The position numbers and the translations under genes are program-made. Positions 33,062 to 40,047 of a stretch of 50,833 bases of DNA are shown in pieces (positions within the stretch are counted from its first letter, which is position 1; each line of letters starts with the position of its first letter). Below the pieces are notes generated by a model. It was not told the origin of the DNA and did no database searches. It was given only the letters and a program-made list of their open reading frames with translations. Source of the DNA: a virus; the IMG/VR virus record IMGVR_UViG_3300024264_000051, positions 1-50,833 of that record. One strand, written 5' to 3'.

Positions 33062-33734
33062 TGGAAACGGAGAAGCCCAGTGCCGCAGCTTCATGTTCTG
33101 TCATCTTCTTCGCCCACATCTTCGGAACCAGATCATTCCAAGTAAAACCAGCGTCTTTGCAGTGCTGACGCTGTTCGTACCCCAAATTACTGACGTAGAC
33201 ATGCCTTGGCAGCAAGGCATTCTCAATCAGCTGCTCTAGCTGGGGCTCACGCTTCATGACCTCTGCCAAATAGATGCAATCTGTGAGAGCACGGTGAGCG
33301 TTCCAAACCGGCACCCCGTAGTCGACGCACAGCGAGATTACGGACGGGCGGCTGCGCTTGCTGCTCAGTGGCCACTGAATATCGTCCATCGTGCAGATCC
33401 ACCGTAGAGGCATCGACGGGAGTGAGCCTTTCCCTCCAAACCATTGCTGGTCAAAGGCCGCATTGTGAGCCACTGCGTAATCTGCTTCCGCGACCATCGC
33501 CCAGAATGATGCCGCCATTGGAGACGTGAGATCCGGCGCTCTCATGGTCAGTGACGGTTGGATGCGATTTACAAACTCAGCTTCGTTTGTCAATGTCGGC
33601 AGCAAGAACGACACCTGGCAGATAACAGATCGCAACTCAACATCAAACAGCACAGCCCCCAGTTCAATCACCGTGCTGTCGGCTGGAGTCAATCCAGTCG
33701 TTTCCGTATCGATGATCAATAGTTTCATGCTCAT
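33051..33734 (-). CDS. DnaQ-like 3'-5' exonuclease (DEDDh)
   Basis: 227 aa. Motifs: Exo I IIDTETTG (D9, E11), Exo II in VAHNAAFDQQWF, and Exo III HRALTDCIYLAEV with the DEDDh His. This is the proofreading-exonuclease fold; in a phage without its own polymerase it may edit for the host enzyme or degrade DNA. The C-terminal ~45 residues (YEQRQHCKDAGFTWNDLVPKMWAKKM) form an extra module resembling the small domain seen after some DnaQ-like proteins. The RecE-group promoter overlaps its last codons. Confidence 0.85.
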   Translation of the reverse strand: MSMKLLIIDTETTGLTPADSTVIELGAVLFDVELRSVICQVSFLLPTLTNEAEFVNRIQPSLTMRAPDLTSPMAASFWAMVAEADYAVAHNAAFDQQWFGGKGSLPSMPLRWICTMDDIQWPLSSKRSRPSVISLCVDYGVPVWNAHRALTDCIYLAEVMKREPQLEQLIENALLPRHVYVSNLGYEQRQHCKDAGFTWNDLVPKMWAKKMTEHEAAALGFSVSIAE

Positions 33735-33816
33735 GAGGATTCAATCTCCAGTGATAAATTTCAAGTAATCGTTTGTCTGATTCTGCAATCAGACGCTTAG
33801 CCTCAGCATTAGTCAT
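33664..33816 (-). CDS. Small hypothetical protein overlapping the exonuclease start
   Basis: 50 aa: TNAEAKRLIAESDKRLLEIY, HWRLNPHEHETIDHRYGNDW. The first 27 residues look like an authentic amphipathic helix; the rest overlaps the exonuclease gene in another frame. The start overlaps the previous stop (TGATGA). A real short gene is likely, but the overlap makes it uncertain. Confidence 0.4.
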   Translation of the reverse strand: MTNAEAKRLIAESDKRLLEIYHWRLNPHEHETIDHRYGNDWIDSSRQHGD

Positions 33817-34013
33817 CAACAATGCACAGAGAAGGCAAAGCCTTCCTGAAATTTGACAACTGATTCAGGAACCAAGATCCGATAGCTATCGCGATTGCGA
33901 TGGATCTTGGATGCCTTGTGTATTGCCTGCTCCTCAGATCGAGCCAATACCTCGACATACTGTCGATCCTGGCCCGGAGATTCACAGGCCACGCAAAAAT
34001 AAAGACTGTTCAT
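33816..34013 (-). CDS. Small hypothetical protein
   Basis: 65 aa: MNSLYFCVACESPGQDRQYV, EVLARSEEQAIHKASKIHRN, then RILVPESVVKFQEGFAFSV. A short alpha/beta peptide of the kind often seen in cyanophages. Start taken as the ATG overlapping the previous stop (TGATG). Function unknown. Confidence 0.5.
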   Translation of the reverse strand: MNSLYFCVACESPGQDRQYVEVLARSEEQAIHKASKIHRNRDSYRILVPESVVKFQEGFAFSVHC

Positions 34014-34114
34014 CAATCCTCTGATTTTGATTCTTTTGCCTTGGCTTTTTGTTTCGCAATTCGCATCGCTTTGGCGTACTGCTCTTTCAGGTATCGAATG
34101 AATGCTGGTGTCAC
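34013..34114 (-). CDS. Very small basic peptide
   Basis: 33 aa from GTG: TPAFIRYLKEQYAKAMRIAK followed by a Lys/Ala/Glu-rich end. It is coupled by overlap at both ends (GTGA and TGATG), and has an AGGAGGACAA-type site upstream. Support is only this coupling and the helical character. Confidence 0.35.
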   Translation of the reverse strand: MTPAFIRYLKEQYAKAMRIAKQKAKAKESKSED

Positions 34115-34182
34115 GAAAAGTTGTCCTCCTGTGGGCGCATTGCTTTTTTTAAGTCTTCAAAAAGATTGTCATAATCAATCAT
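34111..34182 (-). CDS. Very small peptide ending in a repeated motif
   Basis: 23 aa: MIDYDNLFEDLKKAMRPQED, ending NFS. The end AMRPQED recurs as AMRPQEN in the 55 aa protein at 34700-34867, and the DNA behind it contains the AGGAG site of the next gene. Thus the repeat joins a peptide end to a ribosome binding site. Confidence 0.35.
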   Translation of the reverse strand: MIDYDNLFEDLKKAMRPQEDNFS

Positions 34183-34315
34183 CATCTTCATCCTTCAGTT
34201 CCATAATGTATTCTACAAGTGTGCGGATGCTCACGTCTTTGCTATCTCCTGATGTGAAAACTTGATCCCACCATTCAGATATAACAAAGTAAAGTTGTCC
34301 TTCTTTTTCAGTCAT
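34175..34315 (-). CDS. Small acidic hypothetical protein
   Basis: 46 aa: MTEKEGQLYFVISEWWDQVF, TSGDSKDVSIRTLVEYIMEL, ending KDEDDD. The WW pair and acidic end resemble early cyanophage small proteins. It overlaps its upstream and downstream neighbours by a few bases. Function unknown. Confidence 0.5.
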   Translation of the reverse strand: MTEKEGQLYFVISEWWDQVFTSGDSKDVSIRTLVEYIMELKDEDDD

Positions 34316-34703
34316 TGTTGTCCTTCTCTATTTGCGAATTGCGAATGGACTCAATCTCTTCATCACGTTCCTTCCATTCCTTAAACTTTTCATGAAGGTC
34401 TTCATCCATAGTCAGTTCATACTCTTTACAGACCTTACGTTGCTCTTCTTCACGGACAAACTCATTAAACACCAGTGACATAGCACCAGAGCGAATAGCT
34501 GCGGGGGTTATACCTACACACAGCATGAACTTCTCAAAGAGTTTGAAATACTGTTTGGCATTAAGATCTTGTGCAGGTGCTGTGATCAGGAAATGCTCTT
34601 CAGGGAGAATGTCATCAGCACCAAGGTGAGATGCAAACCCACGAGTATAATCATGAGTGTAGGTAGCATCAAATTTGAATGTCAGTTCAGCGTTGTAAGT
34701 CAT
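34308..34703 (-). CDS. Hypothetical protein of T4-like cyanophage type
   Basis: 131 aa: TYNAELTFKFDATYTHDYTRGFASHLGADDILPEEHFLITAPAQDL, a helical middle (QYFKLFEKFMLCVGITPAAIRSGAM) and a very acidic/Lys-rich tail. Proteins with this start occur in T4-like marine cyanophages as I remember them; this is memory, not a search. Base composition of 34.0-34.9 kb is more AT-rich than the structural genes, which fits transfer. Function unknown. Confidence 0.6.
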   Translation of the reverse strand: MTYNAELTFKFDATYTHDYTRGFASHLGADDILPEEHFLITAPAQDLNAKQYFKLFEKFMLCVGITPAAIRSGAMSLVFNEFVREEEQRKVCKEYELTMDEDLHEKFKEWKERDEEIESIRNSQIEKDNND

Positions 34704-34867
34704 GAGTTGTTCTCCTGTGGGCGCATTGCTTGATTGAAATCAGCAGCACACCCAACTGGGAAGGGGCCTGGATCACCTGCTCGCCCACATGAGCTTGCGC
34801 GGATTCTCGATAAACGCATGTTATCAGGATTCTCGATGATCTCGTCAGTCAGTGGGTGTTCAGTCAT
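34700..34867 (-). CDS. Small hypothetical protein (MTEHPLTDE type)
   Basis: 55 aa: begins MTEHPLTDEIIENPDNMRLS, a start known to me from small cyanophage proteins, and ends FNQAMRPQENNS, matching the end of the peptide at 34111-34182. The middle (RASSCGRAGDPGPFPVGC) is low in structure. Probably a shortened or fused member of that small-protein family. Coupled to both neighbours. Confidence 0.5.
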   Translation of the reverse strand: MTEHPLTDEIIENPDNMRLSRIRASSCGRAGDPGPFPVGCAADFNQAMRPQENNS

Positions 34868-35142
34868 CAGTTGTCCTGATGTAGTTGATTAAATACTTCA
34901 ATTAGTTCCTGATCTCCAGACTCCTGGATTAAACGCTCAAGTTTTTCTTGGGGAGTTTCAACGGACTCCCAACTTCTGCCATTGATTTTGCCAAGGACTT
35001 TTCCGTTGACATTGCCACGGACATGACCATAGACATCACCAGAGACATCACCCCAAACAGTCAGCACCTTCCAGTAACCGTCGGGTGCTTTCATGAAGCT
35101 GACAAGTTCAAGCGCTTGCTCAAGTGTGATTTGTTCAGCCAT
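34867..35142 (-). CDS. Protein with tetrapeptide GxVx beta-helix repeat
   Basis: 91 aa. Residues about 25-56 hold an exact four-residue repeat, GDVSGDVYGHVRGNVNGKVL and on, with Gly and Val at fixed places: the pattern of a narrow beta-roll or bactofilin-like helix. Flanks are helical (EQALELVSFMKAPDGYWKVL; EKLERLIQESGDQELIEVFN). Similar repeat proteins with longer arrays are common in cyanophages. It may vary in repeat number. Function unknown. Confidence 0.6.
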   Translation of the reverse strand: MAEQITLEQALELVSFMKAPDGYWKVLTVWGDVSGDVYGHVRGNVNGKVLGKINGRSWESVETPQEKLERLIQESGDQELIEVFNQLHQDN

Positions 35143-35857
35143 TGGTCTCCTGTTGTTGTTGTTGTTGGGTGATTGGCGCTTCCTTGATTAGCTTTAAAAG
35201 CAGGTCGCGCTGACGACGGCGAACGGCAAACTTGACCGCAACCCAGTCAGCAGGATTGGCAGCAGCACTGTTAGCGCTGGAGGCCCATTCAGCAGCCATG
35301 GCGGCCTCGGCTGCAGCCCAGTCAGCGGCACTGGCAGCAGCAGCCCTGGCTGCCCATTCAGCAGCCCTGGCAGCAGCCCTGGCAGCAGCCCAGTCGGCAG
35401 TCAATTCAGCAGCCCTGGCAGCAGCCCTGGCAGCAGCTTCAGCAGCCCTGGCGTCTTCTTCGGACCACTTTTTACCGTCCGCCAGTAGGCCCATCCCGTC
35501 GATGACACGGTTGATGACTGCTTGAAGATCTGGCGTTACTGGTGGCAGCGAACGCAGCTCCGCAGCAAGGAATTGCCACACGACGCGGCTGAGATCTTTG
35601 CCATCAGACTCAACAGCACGAGGGAATGCTGCAAAAAACAGAGGGGCCTCGTCTGGAGTTAGCCCTTCAAAGATTGATTCCGCGATGCGAGACACCGCTA
35701 AAGGGATGCCGTACTCCCTTTCAAGGAACTCAGGTGCATTCAGTCCTCTAGCTAAACAGCCAATGAAGCAGGTAGCGTAGCTTCCCTGCACAACCCGATC
35801 GGCTTCAACGTGACGCTGAACCTCGGTCTGTAACTTATGGAAATTCTTGGTGAGCAT
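35135..35857 (-). CDS. Protein with Ala-rich Trp/Arg heptad array
   Basis: 241 aa from the ATG that follows an AGGAGGACATCTG site; an upstream extension of 24 codons is judged spurious. Residues 1-130 form an ordered alpha domain (FLEREYGIPLAVSRIAESIFEGL, FFAAFPRAVESDG). Residues about 135-215 are an array of Ala with Trp, Arg and Glu (AARAAARAAELTADWAAARA...), coded by near-repeats of GCAGCCCTGGCA in the plus strand, then a basic helix and a poly-Gln end. The array should form one long helix or a solenoid. Function unknown. Confidence 0.6.
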   Translation of the reverse strand: MLTKNFHKLQTEVQRHVEADRVVQGSYATCFIGCLARGLNAPEFLEREYGIPLAVSRIAESIFEGLTPDEAPLFFAAFPRAVESDGKDLSRVVWQFLAAELRSLPPVTPDLQAVINRVIDGMGLLADGKKWSEEDARAAEAAARAAARAAELTADWAAARAAARAAEWAARAAAASAADWAAAEAAMAAEWASSANSAAANPADWVAVKFAVRRRQRDLLLKLIKEAPITQQQQQQETNG

Positions 35858-35982
35858 CAGATGTCCTCCTGTTGTTCTTGTTGATAGATGTGCAAATCTC
35901 CAATCAACGTGTGTATTTCTAAAAGCCAAGCTGTTTTTACTGCGGATTTTCCTGAGCCGCCGAGGTGGATGAGTGCAAACAT
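35857..35982 (-). CDS. Small hypothetical protein
   Basis: 41 aa: MFALIHLGGSGKSAVKTAWL, LEIHTLIGDLHIYQQEQQED. The GGSGKS run looks like a P-loop but the protein is too short to be an ATPase, so it is probably coincidence. Stop overlaps the next start (TGATG), and its last codons form that gene's ribosome binding site. Confidence 0.4.
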   Translation of the reverse strand: MFALIHLGGSGKSAVKTAWLLEIHTLIGDLHIYQQEQQEDI

Positions 35983-36022
35983 TTGGTTGATTAGTTAGGT
36001 GAACAGTAATGCGGGACTAAGG

Positions 36023-36292
36023 TCAACGAGTCTCCATTTTTTTGTAGGCAATGGCTAATAATTCGTTTACAGAGTAAGATTCGATATTACGAAAAAGTTC
36101 TAAGCCTTCATTGAACGAGATAGCTTTAGCTGACTCTGCCTCTATGCAGAGCGTGACACGCTCTTGGACGGGATCTAGCTGTACCTCTAGTTGACTTAAA
36201 TAGTAATTCTCTACAAGGTAAAAGCTATCATTGAAGCGAACAGCCATTCGCTCGCCGTCCGCGAAAACTGTAGGACTATTACCTAGAGACAT
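36023..36292 (-). CDS. Hypothetical protein
   Basis: 89 aa with a beta-rich core (ERMAVRFNDSFYLVENYYLSQLEVQLDP, RVTLCIEAESAKAISF) and a helical end (SYSVNELLAIAYKKME). It overlaps the preceding gene by 14 bp. No family recognised. Confidence 0.55.
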   Translation of the reverse strand: MSLGNSPTVFADGERMAVRFNDSFYLVENYYLSQLEVQLDPVQERVTLCIEAESAKAISFNEGLELFRNIESYSVNELLAIAYKKMETR

Positions 36293-36527
36293 GACCTTCG
36301 CTCAACATAAGGATTTCTGACTGGTCATGCGTAAGCAAATCCGCTAATTCTGTTTTGGCTCTTTCTAGCATAATTTCAAGCCGTTTGATTTCAAGCAATC
36401 TATCTTTGATGACGCTCTTTGCTTTGTCGTATTCGTCAACTTCAAGCTCTGCCATTGCCTTGTTAAGCAATGCGGTGCTTTCATTGGACAACTGCAGATT
36501 AGAAAAAGTGGTTTTAAGTGTGCTCAT
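36279..36527 (-). CDS. Hypothetical coiled-coil protein
   Basis: 82 aa, helical throughout: ESTALLNKAMAELEVDEYDKAKSVIKDRLLEIKRLEIMLERAKTELADLL, shown here in parts as a single heptad pattern. Likely a coiled-coil dimer. It overlaps the next gene. Function unknown. Confidence 0.55.
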   Translation of the reverse strand: MSTLKTTFSNLQLSNESTALLNKAMAELEVDEYDKAKSVIKDRLLEIKRLEIMLERAKTELADLLTHDQSEILMLSEGHVSR

Positions 36528-36539
36528 GAAGATTCAGGG

Positions 36540-36656
36540 TTAGTTGGTAACTGTAAGATTGGGTGCGGCTCTTATGGGCCGCTGGATAAAGTTGAATAGT
36601 GGCAACGAGGTCGAACGCAAATCCAAAGGGAAGTCAAAAGCGATTGCGTTGTCCAT
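36540..36656 (-). CDS. Possible small peptide after the VRR-NUC gene
   Basis: 38 aa: MDNAIAFDFPLDLRSTSLPL, FNFIQRPIRAAPNLTVTN. The ATG overlaps the previous stop (TAATG). On the plus strand the region also holds a 7 bp hairpin (GCGGCTC at 36565-36571 with GGGCCGC at 36576-36582, TTAT loop) that has no T-run and could act on expression of the next gene. Confidence 0.35.
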   Translation of the reverse strand: MDNAIAFDFPLDLRSTSLPLFNFIQRPIRAAPNLTVTN

Positions 36657-37009
36657 TAGCTTAGCAGTATAAACCTCGCTTCGTCAACCGATCTAGCAAC
36701 TCCTGCTATTCCGCCTGCGTTTCGGATGTGCTCAATAAATGCCTTCTGCTGTTCAGTGGCCCTGCCTTTGGCGGTCTTGACTTCCACGGCTGCAAAGACC
36801 GGCACCTCCGTCCCCACCATCTCGGGTGTGATCGTGACCTTCCGGTAGCCAATTAAGTCCGACCCGCCAGGGCTGCCAACACCAAACTGGACATATCTGC
36901 CAGTCCTTGGATCCGGTAAACTCCCACTGTTATTTCTCCACAGCCTTACCGGGCCGCGACTGCACGCCAGTCGTATTTGCTGCTGAATCTCGGTTTCATT
37001 TACTGCCAC
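36656..37009 (-). CDS. VRR-NUC domain nuclease
   Basis: 117 aa, the stand-alone VRR-NUC size. Motifs of the PD-(D/E)XK fold: NETEIQQQIRLACSRG with the first Glu, FGVGSPGGSDLIGYR with the catalytic Asp, VFAAVEVKTAKGRATEQQKAFIEH with the ExK pair and the Q. Such nucleases cut Holliday junctions or other branched DNA in replication/repair; phage copies often sit beside SF2 helicases, as here. It overlaps the helicase gene by 14 bp. Confidence 0.85.
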   Translation of the reverse strand: MAVNETEIQQQIRLACSRGPVRLWRNNSGSLPDPRTGRYVQFGVGSPGGSDLIGYRKVTITPEMVGTEVPVFAAVEVKTAKGRATEQQKAFIEHIRNAGGIAGVARSVDEARFILLS

Positions 37010-38357
37010 GAGATGAATAAATCTTACGAGCCCAAGCTACAGGGTACTTGTAGCCTCGACTTTTACCAAGCGCAGTCAGCTCATCAAGCGTTCTTGCCTT
37101 ACCTTGATCGATTCTTTTCTGCTTCTTCTGCGTCTTTTCAACTTCTAACTCTTGCAATGTGCCAGCAACTGTCTTCAGCTCTCTTCGCTCGACAACAAAC
37201 CTATGTCCACATTCTTCGCACTCGCTTGCCTGTGAGCTCATTGCAGCAAAGCACTTAGGGCAAACCTTTACAGAGGTACATTTCTCCCGCTTGGCTTTCT
37301 GCTCGCCGTCAAGTGTCCATTCTCGATGCTCAAGATGGTGGCCAAGCCTAAGAGTGTTGCCTACATGATCCAAAATCACAGCACGATCTTTCCCTGGGGA
37401 AACTCGCAAACATCTGCCGATCATTTGAAGGTGAAGCCCGACACTGGACGTAGGTCTGAGCAGTATGCAGCCTCCGACGCTGGGAACGTCAACGCCTTCG
37501 CCAATCAATGCACAGCTAGTTAGAACCTTGATCTCGCCGCGCCCCAAGGATGCAAGAAGGCTCCGGCGACGATTCACATCCATCTTCCCGTCAATGCTTG
37601 CAGCAGTAACTCCATTGGCTTGGAACAATCCAGCGACAGCCTGAGAGTGAGCAACACTACAGCAAAACGCAATAGCTGTCTGGCCATTTAGATGCTGGCG
37701 GTAATGCGTCAGGCAGTCACCCATGGCCTGCCCCTCCTGCAGCAATCCCTCGGCTTGCTTCATATCGAAATCACCCATTCTTTTCTTTAGCCCACTTGTC
37801 TGGATACCGGGAGGGGCGAGCACCTTGGCTTGAGACAGGAAGCCATTTTTAGTAAGCCACTGAGCACTCGGGCCAACGACCATTGATTCGTAGTGTTCAC
37901 CTAGTCCGCGACCGTCAAGCCTGATTGGAGTCGCGGTAACGCCGATAAGCCTTGCGCTGTCAAAATGCTCGACGACTTTTGCCCAAGTCCCAGCAGTGGT
38001 GTGATGAGCTTCGTCTACGATCAAAAGCTGGAAAAAATCCTTGGGTAACTGGTGCAATCTGCGAGCCAGCGTTTGAACGCTCGCAATCTGCACTGAATGA
38101 CTAAGGTCCATACTTCGACCGGCGGCGATTAGCCCATGACGGACTGGCATTGAACGGCTGGCCTGATCAAGCAACTCTGCGCGGTGTACAAGAACGCAAA
38201 CTCGATTCCCTTTCTTAGAAGCAGATTCGGCTATATGGCTAAAGCAAACTGTCTTCCCTCCGCCAGTAGGTAAGACAATTAAAACTTTTTTCCGCCCAAG
38301 CTGAAGCTGAAATCTAGTGTCATCGATAAGTTGCTGCTGATAAGGTCGTAATTTCAT
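36996..38357 (-). CDS. SF2 DEAD/DEAH-box helicase with zinc ribbon
   Basis: 453 aa. Q-motif-like RPYQQQLIDD at residues 4-13, Walker A LPTGGGKT at 29-36, DEAH at 115-118, GVTATPIR after it, and motif VI QMIGRCLRVSPGKDRAVILDH near 330-350. A C-terminal CPKC...CEEC zinc ribbon follows near 370-390. This is the phage type often paired with VRR-NUC, and could unwind or reanneal branched DNA and assist recombination. It ends 4 bp from the next upstream gene's stop. Confidence 0.9.
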   Translation of the reverse strand: MKLRPYQQQLIDDTRFQLQLGRKKVLIVLPTGGGKTVCFSHIAESASKKGNRVCVLVHRAELLDQASRSMPVRHGLIAAGRSMDLSHSVQIASVQTLARRLHQLPKDFFQLLIVDEAHHTTAGTWAKVVEHFDSARLIGVTATPIRLDGRGLGEHYESMVVGPSAQWLTKNGFLSQAKVLAPPGIQTSGLKKRMGDFDMKQAEGLLQEGQAMGDCLTHYRQHLNGQTAIAFCCSVAHSQAVAGLFQANGVTAASIDGKMDVNRRRSLLASLGRGEIKVLTSCALIGEGVDVPSVGGCILLRPTSSVGLHLQMIGRCLRVSPGKDRAVILDHVGNTLRLGHHLEHREWTLDGEQKAKREKCTSVKVCPKCFAAMSSQASECEECGHRFVVERRELKTVAGTLQELEVEKTQKKQKRIDQGKARTLDELTALGKSRGYKYPVAWARKIYSSRGSK

Positions 38358-38360
38358 AGA

Positions 38361-39845
38361 TCAAACAAGAGCGTAAACAGCATTGCTAGCTCTAGTCAGA
38401 GCTACATAAAGAAGAGAGTTTCTAAAATCAGACCTGCAATGCTCAATGTCACGATGCAAGAAAACCTTCTCAAACGTACTGCCTTGAGAGTTGTGAACTG
38501 TCATCACGGAGTCAGAGTAAATGGCAGGCAGGCATTCTTTCATCTGCTGAATTTGAGTCCAAAGTTCGTGATCTTTGTCGATATGACCGTCTTTTTCTAA
38601 TCTACTTATCTTGCCTCTGAGGCTACTGACTTGCTCCCTGAACTTGGGCTCTGCAGCAAAGGTTGGACAAACTAAATGATGACGATAGCCTTGATCAGTC
38701 ATAACAACAAGACGCTGAACATCGCAATAAATGTGCTCTTCAAAAGTCCTTTCTATCTTTAGTTTTGGAGTCACATAATCAAAAGGTCCAAGCACAAACA
38801 AAAGATCTGTTTCTATCTCGCAGCTCTCAACAGTGGCAGAAGTGCAAGAGTGAATCACACTGTTTGAATTAGATATATGGCTAGGCCCAGGGTTTATCGT
38901 CCTTGTGTACTTTGGGAATATAATTCTTTCGCCTTGAATCCAGCTAAAGGCCGCTTCTTTACCGTAAATCTTACGTCTTACAAACTTAGTCAAGTCTTTA
39001 CAGCTGCTATTCATAAAACACAAAACTTTCGCGTTGGCTGGATTCTTGCGTATCGCCTCAAGTAAGTTCTTTTTCCATTCAAGTTCATCTTGGCAAGTTT
39101 TGATACTAGATCCGCCGCTAATGCCATCCGATCCCGCTAAAGTGTTGTCGCCTTTAAAGTTGTTTCTTATACTTGTAGCAATTTCAAATATCTTGCCGTC
39201 ATGCCTTAGAACCTCTGTAAGACGCAAATTGAACTCATTGTTTGTAAACTGATCGCACATATGCGGGGAATATTCCAATTCTCCTAAATAAGTCTCTCCG
39301 TCATCTGCTTTCTTCTTTTTACTAATCGGCGGCAGCTGATAAGGGTCGCCTGTATAGATAACAATAATTTCTTGACCTCGAATTTCGCTGGCGTGTTGGC
39401 AAACTTGGTCAATAAAGTCAGCGTACTTTGGGCTAACCATAGAAGACTCATCAACAACTACAACCTTTAACGATGGATTCAATTTCCCGGCTTTTCTTTG
39501 AATATCATCAACATCAGGATCGCTGAACTTCTCCTCATCTCTGACTCTTTTGCTCGACGAGCCTACAAAGCTATGAATAGTGGTCACTCCGCCAGGACGC
39601 TGCATCCGCCTGGAAAGCTTCACTCTAATTTCTCTTGCTGCCTTATGGGTTGGAGCGATAAAAACTACAGCTTCTTCCCCCCACAAGTTCATGATTTCCT
39701 CTGACAGGAACGACAGAGTAAACGTCTTTCCAGAGCCCGCTGGCCCCATTAGAGACATCGATTTGGCGGAGCCGTCAGCAATTACTGAGATAATTTCCTG
39801 AACGATACGGTACTGGTCCGGGGTGGGTTTTAGCTTTTTTGTCAT
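38361..39845 (-). CDS. SF1B helicase (RecD/Dda-like)
   Basis: 494 aa from the ATG at 39845; an upstream in-frame ATG at 39881 would extend it through the operator region. Walker A GPAGSGKT at 34-41, Walker B VVVDESSM near 130, QLPPISK motif, and C-terminal MTVHNSQGSTFEKVF with LLYVALTRASNAVYAL (UvrD_C_2). The combination is that of Dda and RecD-type 5'-3' helicases that remodel forks or start replication. It is the first gene of the leftward operon. Confidence 0.9.
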   Translation of the reverse strand: MTKKLKPTPDQYRIVQEIISVIADGSAKSMSLMGPAGSGKTFTLSFLSEEIMNLWGEEAVVFIAPTHKAAREIRVKLSRRMQRPGGVTTIHSFVGSSSKRVRDEEKFSDPDVDDIQRKAGKLNPSLKVVVVDESSMVSPKYADFIDQVCQHASEIRGQEIIVIYTGDPYQLPPISKKKKADDGETYLGELEYSPHMCDQFTNNEFNLRLTEVLRHDGKIFEIATSIRNNFKGDNTLAGSDGISGGSSIKTCQDELEWKKNLLEAIRKNPANAKVLCFMNSSCKDLTKFVRRKIYGKEAAFSWIQGERIIFPKYTRTINPGPSHISNSNSVIHSCTSATVESCEIETDLLFVLGPFDYVTPKLKIERTFEEHIYCDVQRLVVMTDQGYRHHLVCPTFAAEPKFREQVSSLRGKISRLEKDGHIDKDHELWTQIQQMKECLPAIYSDSVMTVHNSQGSTFEKVFLHRDIEHCRSDFRNSLLYVALTRASNAVYALV

Positions 39846-39846
39846 C

Positions 39847-39865
39847 GCTGGACATTCATGCCAGC
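39847..39865. promoter_or_regulatory. Candidate operator between divergent genes
   Basis: An inverted repeat, GCTGG (39847-39851) and CCAGC (39861-39865), lies in the 30 bp between the helicase ATG and the regulator ATG. The adjacent RHH protein is the natural candidate to bind it. Too short to be sure. Confidence 0.35.
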
Positions 39866-39875
39866 ACAGACTACC

Positions 39876-40046
39876 ATGCAAAAGCCATGCGTCAACCTAG
39901 TGAAACCCAAGCGCAGGACTATAACCGTTGACATGCCTCAATGGATGATCGAGCAGCTTGACGAGTCAGCTCTTGCAAAAACAATGTCAAGATCTGCATT
40001 CCTTAGGCAGCTCATCATCGAAAATACAAAAACTCAAAAGCCCTGA
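39876..40046 (+). CDS. Ribbon-helix-helix DNA-binding regulator
   Basis: 56 aa from the ATG at 39876 (another ATG is at 39858). KRRTITVDMPQWMIEQLDESALAKTMSRSAFLRQLI is the full CopG/Arc pattern: a beta strand that enters the major groove, then two helices, with MSRSAFLR at the helix junction. It should act as a dimer repressor. Between divergent operons and ahead of the primase, it may control the switch of the replication genes. Its stop is 1 bp from the primase ATG. Confidence 0.75.
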   Translation: MQKPCVNLVKPKRRTITVDMPQWMIEQLDESALAKTMSRSAFLRQLIIENTKTQKP

Positions 40047-40047
40047 A

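Noticed and set aside
35232-35525. 97 aa Ala-rich plus-strand ORF
   Set aside because: It is the complement of the Ala-coding array of the minus-strand gene; GC-rich repeats give open frames on both strands.
35857-35982. P-loop ATPase (GGSGKS)
   Set aside because: The ORF is only 41 aa and has none of the rest of a nucleotide-binding fold.
36565-36582. Intrinsic terminator at the GCGGCTC/GGGCCGC hairpin
   Set aside because: Neither strand has a T-run after the stem, so it is noted only as a hairpin.
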